Origin: LH-M37 sp965602855
Lineage (GTDB): Bacteria > Pseudomonadota > Gammaproteobacteria > SZUA-229
NCBI GenBank assembly: GCA_965602855.1
Contig: CBFCZV010000002.1
Location: forward strand, 1-64,000
DNA: 64,000 nucleotides
Direction of reading: 5' to 3'
The first letter of the stretch is position 1, and each line of letters opens with the position of its first letter. Shown in pieces: positions 59,349-64,000 of this stretch. The notes below the pieces were generated by a model. That model was given only the letters and a program-made list of their open reading frames with translations. It ran no database searches and was not told the DNA's origin. The position numbers were made by a program, and so were the translations under genes.

Positions 59349-60725
59349 ATGAATATTCTGATACTGGGAGCAGGGCAGGTTGGTTCATCGGTAGCCGCTA
59401 ATCTGGCTTCTGAAGCCAACGATATTACGCTGGTTGATTCCAAAACTGAGTTGCTGGATGACTTGCGTGATCGTCTGGATATCCAGACCGTTACCGGCCA
59501 TGCCTCTAATCCACGGGTGCTGGTGCAGGCTGGCATTGAAGATGCTGATATGTTGATCGCTGTGACCAATAGCGATGAAACTAATATGATGGCCTGTCAG
59601 GTTGCTCATACTTTATTCCATACGCCCACAAAAATCGCACGAGTTCGTTCTGCCTCATATTTAAGTCATCGTGAGTTGTTCGGCAATGAGGCGGTGCCGG
59701 TGGATGTGCTGATTAGTCCTGAACAAATCATTTCCAGTTACGTACACCGTTTAATTGAATACCCTGGTGCTTTGCAGGTACTGAACTTTGCGGATGGCAA
59801 GGTGCAGCTAGTGGGTATTAAGGCTTATTATGGTGGCCCTCTTGTTGGTCATGCGATTAGTACATTGCGTGAGCATGTGCCGAATGTTGATACCCGTGTG
59901 GCAGCGATTTATCGGCGTGGCAAGGGAATTGTGCCCAAGGGTGATCGTGTTATTGAAGCGGATGATGAGGTTTTCTTCATTGCAGCGCGTAAAGACATTC
60001 GCACGGTCATGTCTGAATTGCGCAGGATGGAGAATCCTTTCAAAAGAATCATGCTCGCTGGCGGTGGCAATATTGGCATGCGTCTGGCACAGGCGCTGGA
60101 AGGTCAGTATCAGGTTAAATTGCTGGAGCACAGCAAAAATCGTGCACAATTTTTGAGTCGGGAATTGAACTCATCAATCGTGTTGTTGGGCGATTCTGCG
60201 GATAAGGACTTATTGCTGGAAGAAAACATTGATCAGATGGATGTGTTCTGTGCGCTAACCAATGATGATGAAGCCAATATACTTTCTTCCATGCTGGCAA
60301 AAGAACTAGGCGCGAGAAAAGTGATGTCGTTGATCAATCGTCCTGCTTATGTTGATTTAATCGAGAACCAGGAATCAATCGATGTAGCAATTTCTCCGCA
60401 GCAGGTGACTATTGGTGCATTGCTGACGCACGTGCGTCGTGGTGACGTGGTGGCTGTTCATGCTTTGCGTCGTGGTGCGGCAGAGGCGATTGAAGCGGTT
60501 GCACATGGTGACAGTAAAACTTCAAAAGTGGTTGGTCGTCAGGTTGATCAAATTGAGTTGCCCGAAGGTGCAACCATTGGTGCAATCGTTCGTGGTGATG
60601 AGGTAATAATGGCACACCATGATGTTGTTATTCAGGCTGAAGATCATTTGATCATGTTTTTGCTGGACAAGAAAAAAATCCATGAAGTTGAAAAACTTTT
60701 CCAGGTTGCTGTGACCTTTATCTAA
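59349..60725 (+). CDS. trkA: Trk potassium system NAD-binding regulator TrkA
   Basis: A 458-residue peripheral membrane protein with two RCK (regulator of K+ conductance) halves. NILILGAGQVGSSVAANLA starts the first, RIMLAGGGNIGMRLAQALEG near residue 233 starts the second, each followed by a TrkA-C domain. It gates TrkH in K+ uptake. A gap of about 100 bp separates it from rsmB, holding a hairpin at 59262-59295; trkH starts 9 bp after it. Confidence 0.95.
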   Translation: MNILILGAGQVGSSVAANLASEANDITLVDSKTELLDDLRDRLDIQTVTGHASNPRVLVQAGIEDADMLIAVTNSDETNMMACQVAHTLFHTPTKIARVRSASYLSHRELFGNEAVPVDVLISPEQIISSYVHRLIEYPGALQVLNFADGKVQLVGIKAYYGGPLVGHAISTLREHVPNVDTRVAAIYRRGKGIVPKGDRVIEADDEVFFIAARKDIRTVMSELRRMENPFKRIMLAGGGNIGMRLAQALEGQYQVKLLEHSKNRAQFLSRELNSSIVLLGDSADKDLLLEENIDQMDVFCALTNDDEANILSSMLAKELGARKVMSLINRPAYVDLIENQESIDVAISPQQVTIGALLTHVRRGDVVAVHALRRGAAEAIEAVAHGDSKTSKVVGRQVDQIELPEGATIGAIVRGDEVIMAHHDVVIQAEDHLIMFLLDKKKIHEVEKLFQVAVTFI

Positions 60726-60734
60726 ATAGTTATT

Positions 60735-62186
60735 ATGCATACTGCCGTAATTCAACGCCTGATTGGTTTATTGTTGATGTTGTTTAGTACAACATTGTTG
60801 CCGCCTGTTGTTATCGATTTAATCTATCAGGAAGATGCAGGCCGAGCTTTTTATTTTAGTTTTATTTTATTATTTGTTGTTGGTTTATTGCTTTTCCTTC
60901 CGGTTAGAAATCAGCGCGGTGATCTAAGGTTGCGCGATGGTTTTATGGTGGTGGTTTTGTTCTGGCTGGTGCTGGGTGTTGCAGGCGCCTTGCCTTTAGT
61001 GCTTTATGAATCCTTAGCTATTAGCTTCAGTGATGCAGTGTTTGAATCGATGTCAGGTTTGACCACGACCGGTGCAACAGTTTTATCGGGTCTGGACAAC
61101 TTGCCGCATAGCGTTCTTTTTTACAGGCAGGAACTGCAATGGCTCGGCGGTATGGGTATCATCGTACTGGCGGTAGCGGTGATGCCAATGCTGGGTATTG
61201 GTGGTATGCAATTGTATCGCGCAGAAACACCAGGGCCAGTTAAGGATAATAAATTAACGCCACGTATCGCCGAAACAGCCAAAGCACTCTGGTACATCTA
61301 TCTGGGTTTGACGCTAGCCTGTTTTGCTGGTTACTGGCTGGCGGGTATGTCAGCGTTTGATGCCATTGGTCATAGTTTTTCCACGGTTTCAATCGGTGGG
61401 TTTTCAACACACGATGCTAGTATGGGGTATTTCGATGATCCTATGGTGGAAACTGTTGCTATCTTTTTCATGTTTCTCGGTGGTATTAATTTCGGATTAC
61501 ATTTTGCTGCCATGCGTAATTTTAATTTGATGAATTATTTACGTGATGCAGAATTTAGAATGTATGCATCAGGGCTGCTGATTGTTTCAGTAGCAAGTGT
61601 GTCTTATCTGTATATAAATTCCGTGGTGCCTGAATTTGCGCAGGCAATACGTCAAGGTGTTTTTCACGCTGTCTCGATTGCAACCACTTCAGGCTTTACC
61701 CTGAGTGAATTTTCACTCTGGCCAGTGTTCGTTCCGGTAATGCTTTTATTCGCCAGCTTTGTCGGTGGTTGCGCAGGTTCAACCGGTGGTGGTATGAAAG
61801 TGATCCGGGTATTGTTATTGATCAAGCAGGGGCAGCGGGAAATGATGCGCCTGATTCATCCTAATGCGCAGGTAGTTGTGAAGCTGGGGCAGCAGCCCGT
61901 TTCTGATCGCGTTATTAATGCAGTCTGGGGTTTCTTTGCCGCTTATGTGGCTATCTTTGCAGTGATGATGTTGTTGCTTATGTTAACAGGCAATGATCAG
62001 GTGACGGCTTTTTCTGCGGTGGCTGCGACTATAAATAATCTTGGTCCGGGTCTGGGCGATGTTAGTGCGAATTACGCAAGTCTGGGTGTGTTCGATAAGT
62101 GGGTGTTATGTTTTTCTATGTTGCTGGGTCGCCTTGAAGTATTTACCTTGCTAGTTTTGTTTATGCCTGCTTTCTGGCGGAAGTAA
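60735..62186 (+). CDS. trkH: Trk potassium uptake membrane protein TrkH
   Basis: A 483-residue membrane protein with about ten helices and four pore loops. The selectivity-filter sequences SGLTTTGATV, STVSIGGFST, ATTSGFTLSEF and INNLGPGLGDV each carry the key Gly. It forms the K+ channel controlled by TrkA. The stop is 1 bp before the next start. Confidence 0.95.
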   Translation: MHTAVIQRLIGLLLMLFSTTLLPPVVIDLIYQEDAGRAFYFSFILLFVVGLLLFLPVRNQRGDLRLRDGFMVVVLFWLVLGVAGALPLVLYESLAISFSDAVFESMSGLTTTGATVLSGLDNLPHSVLFYRQELQWLGGMGIIVLAVAVMPMLGIGGMQLYRAETPGPVKDNKLTPRIAETAKALWYIYLGLTLACFAGYWLAGMSAFDAIGHSFSTVSIGGFSTHDASMGYFDDPMVETVAIFFMFLGGINFGLHFAAMRNFNLMNYLRDAEFRMYASGLLIVSVASVSYLYINSVVPEFAQAIRQGVFHAVSIATTSGFTLSEFSLWPVFVPVMLLFASFVGGCAGSTGGGMKVIRVLLLIKQGQREMMRLIHPNAQVVVKLGQQPVSDRVINAVWGFFAAYVAIFAVMMLLLMLTGNDQVTAFSAVAATINNLGPGLGDVSANYASLGVFDKWVLCFSMLLGRLEVFTLLVLFMPAFWRK

Positions 62187-62187
62187 T

Positions 62188-63129
62188 ATGTCAAAAAGCC
62201 ATTCTATTGTCAGTAATATACCTGCGTTTAGCCTATCTTTACTGCGCCCACGTTATTGGCTCACATGGTTGGGTGTTATCTTTTTATTCGTCCTCGCCTG
62301 GTTGCCGGAATTTGTAACCTCTTTCTTGAGTCGTATTCTAGGCGTGCATGTTTCGGCTAAAAATAAAAAACGTTACCACATTGCCAAAGTGAATCTGAAA
62401 CTTTGCTATCCGGGTAAAAGTGAAAAGGAAATCTACGCAATGTTACAGGTTCACTTTATTGAGCAAGTTCGCGCCATGTTGTATTACGCAAGATTATGGT
62501 TTTATCCTGAATTTATGTTGCGTCAAATGATACTGGTAGAAGGTTTTGAGCAGATTGAACGTTTCCGTAAGCAAGATCGCAATATTATTATTTTGTTATC
62601 ACACAGCGTTGGTCTTGATGTTGCCATTGCATCAATTTCTATGCGCTATGGTGCTAATGGTCCTTACAAGCCAATGCGTAATCCTGTGATTGATTGGTTG
62701 TTGGCAAATCGGCGAGTGCGTTATGGCGGTATAATTTTTCCTCGGGAAGATGGTTTGCGTCCTATTGTGCGCGCAACTAGAACGGGTGATCCGCTTGTGT
62801 ATCTGGCCGATGAAGATCTGGGTAGCGATCGTTCCATTTTTGTGCCGTTATTTGGTGTGCAAAAAGCAACAATACCTGTATTGGGTCGGTTAGCTAAATC
62901 TTGTGATGCTGCCGTGCTGCCGTGCATCTGTTGTTATGATGGACAGTTAAAAAAATATAAAACTACCTTGCTGCCTCCTGTTGAAAACATGACGGGTGAT
63001 GATGCTGGTGATGCGCTCGCGATGAATCAGGCGATAGAAAAAACGATTGCGGTATGTCCTTCACAATATTTCTGGTCTTTCAGGTTGTTTCAAACACGTC
63101 CACCGGGTGAAAAGTCGCCGTATGAATGA
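62188..63129 (+). CDS. LpxL/HtrB-type lipid A acyltransferase
   Basis: A 313-residue membrane-anchored acyltransferase. The catalytic HSVGLD (H-x4-D) lies near residue 139, with VYLADEDLGSDRSIFVPLFGV near 210 and the late FWSFRLFQTRPPGE (R-x-x-F-Q pattern). One N-terminal hydrophobic helix. It adds a secondary acyl chain to lipid A; which position (LpxL, LpxM or LpxP) is not certain. Close spacing to trkH suggests the same transcript. Confidence 0.87.
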   Translation: MSKSHSIVSNIPAFSLSLLRPRYWLTWLGVIFLFVLAWLPEFVTSFLSRILGVHVSAKNKKRYHIAKVNLKLCYPGKSEKEIYAMLQVHFIEQVRAMLYYARLWFYPEFMLRQMILVEGFEQIERFRKQDRNIIILLSHSVGLDVAIASISMRYGANGPYKPMRNPVIDWLLANRRVRYGGIIFPREDGLRPIVRATRTGDPLVYLADEDLGSDRSIFVPLFGVQKATIPVLGRLAKSCDAAVLPCICCYDGQLKKYKTTLLPPVENMTGDDAGDALAMNQAIEKTIAVCPSQYFWSFRLFQTRPPGEKSPYE

Positions 63130-63925
63130 TCGTGTTGTTAATGTAGAGCTGCCGTTGATGAATGCAGATGTAAAACACCTGAAAAAACGCCTGCGACATA
63201 AGGTTGGTGAAGCGATTGTTCAGTATGGAATGATTGAGCACGGCGATCGTGTCATGGTGTGCATGTCTGGGGGCAAGGATAGCTACACTATGCTCGATAT
63301 TCTGCTTGAGTTGCAGAAAAAAGCGCCGATTGATTTTGAGTTGATCGCGGTCAATCTTGATCAGAAGCAGCCGGGGTTTCCCGAGCACATCCTGCCTGAT
63401 TACTTACGTGAGCTGGGTGTCGAGTTTCATATCATCGAACAGGATACATACAGCATTGTCAAAGAAAAAATACCCGAGGGCAAAACTACCTGTGGTTTAT
63501 GCTCACGTTTGCGTCGCGGTATTTTGTATAACTTTGCCGATGAAATTGGTGCGACTAAAATTGCACTGGGACATCATCGTGATGACATGGTGGAAACGCT
63601 GTTTCTGAATATGTTCTTTAACGGGCAGCTTAAGTCGATGCCGCCCAAGTTGTTGAGCGATGATAAAAAGCATATGGTTATTCGACCGATGGCTTTATGT
63701 AAGGAAAGTGATATCGTGCGTTATGCTGATTTGCGACAGTTTCCGATTATTCCTTGCAATTTATGTGGATCGCAGGAAAATATGCAGCGTAAAGTGGTCA
63801 AGTCGATGATTAAAAACTGGGAGGATGAATACCCGGGTAGAAGTGATATTATTATGCGGAGTCTGACTGATGTTAAGCCTTCGCATTTAGCAGATGCAGA
63901 GTTGTTTAATTTTGCGGGGTTGTGA
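63122..63925 (+). CDS. ttcA: tRNA 2-thiocytidine(32) synthetase TtcA
   Basis: A 267-residue ATP-dependent thiolase. The PP-loop MSGGKDSYTML is near residue 45, CGLCSRLRRG and CNLCGSQEN hold the iron-sulfur cysteines, and GHHRDDMVETLFLNMFF is family-typical. The start at ATG 63122 overlaps the previous gene by 8 bp; the frame back to 63047 lies wholly inside that gene and is not needed. Confidence 0.95.
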   Translation: MNDRVVNVELPLMNADVKHLKKRLRHKVGEAIVQYGMIEHGDRVMVCMSGGKDSYTMLDILLELQKKAPIDFELIAVNLDQKQPGFPEHILPDYLRELGVEFHIIEQDTYSIVKEKIPEGKTTCGLCSRLRRGILYNFADEIGATKIALGHHRDDMVETLFLNMFFNGQLKSMPPKLLSDDKKHMVIRPMALCKESDIVRYADLRQFPIIPCNLCGSQENMQRKVVKSMIKNWEDEYPGRSDIIMRSLTDVKPSHLADAELFNFAGL

Positions 63926-63941
63926 TAATCGATAGCAGAAA

Positions 63942-63970
63942 TAAAAAGACCCCGGTAAAAACCGGGGTCT
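63942..63970 (-). terminator. Hairpin at the right edge, terminator-like on the minus strand
   Basis: AGACCCCGGT / ACCGGGGTCT with an AAAA loop. The preceding AAAAA becomes a T-run on the minus strand, while the plus side is followed by AGGG, so it probably ends a minus-strand gene outside the window and may also help end ttcA. Confidence 0.65.
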
Positions 63971-64000
63971 AGGGCCTTCCTTGATTGGTGATTGAGTCTC

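Noticed and set aside
63047..63121. Upstream extension of ttcA
   Set aside because: It lies wholly within the acyltransferase gene; the ATG at 63122 gives the normal TtcA start.

Overview
The window is a chromosomal stretch of a gammaproteobacterium, probably an aerobic, free-living aquatic one. The evidence is gene order: hemF-tsaC-topA-smg-dprA-LysM divergent from def-fmt-rsmB-trkA-trkH, argB-algC-dut-coaBC divergent from radC, xthA divergent from pyrE, and comF divergent from bioB. Base composition is moderate, roughly mid-40s percent GC by eye (not computed). I cannot name the order or genus. No rRNA, tRNA, CRISPR array, prophage or intact insertion sequence was recognised.

Layout. 1-5.4 kb: end of pntA, pntB (proton-translocating transhydrogenase), a 47-residue ORF behind a possible Fur-controlled promoter, an orphan ParA ATPase, a HIT/GalT-like protein, and rluE with a 5'-3' exonuclease. 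5.5-12.4 kb: TPR protein, typA/bipA, a cold-shock gene with a long leader, LDH-type malate dehydrogenase, malic enzyme, a secreted nuclease and rpmE. 12.5-25.2 kb: DUF4124 proteins, hemW, ampG, xthA, pyrE, a TSUP permease, argB-algC-dut-coaBC, radC and a FetAB-like ABC pair. 25.2-33.6 kb: PfkB kinase, bioF-bioB, a pilin-like orphan, comF, a lipoprotein, a DUF3530-type hydrolase, and a UbiA prenyltransferase with an unusual N-terminal extension of six 29-residue repeats. 33.6-41.4 kb: gamma carbonic anhydrase, a GAF-GGDEF-EAL protein, and a QseBC/PmrAB-type two-component system divergent from a TlpA / DUF4266 / DUF3570 / ApbE module. Two PmrA-type boxes lie between them. 41.4-44.74 kb is an accessory island: repeat-rich DNA, an unknown winged-helix-like protein, a run of hairpins before a 52-residue ORF, a HigBA-like toxin-antitoxin pair whose toxin carries an in-frame amber stop, and an HNH protein. 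44.7-64 kb returns to core genes: aroE, hemB, a large receiver-PAS-GGDEF-EAL protein, hemF through the LysM lipoprotein, def through trkH, an LpxL-type acyltransferase and ttcA.

How the genes fit together. Three haem genes (hemB, hemF, hemW) and ubiA point to an aerobic respiratory lifestyle. pntAB, malate dehydrogenase and malic enzyme form a redox and C4-carbon node. Two large GGDEF-EAL proteins indicate cyclic-di-GMP signalling. The most distinctive elements are the repeat-extended UbiA, the envelope redox module with its likely dedicated two-component regulator, and the small accessory island with its structured leader.
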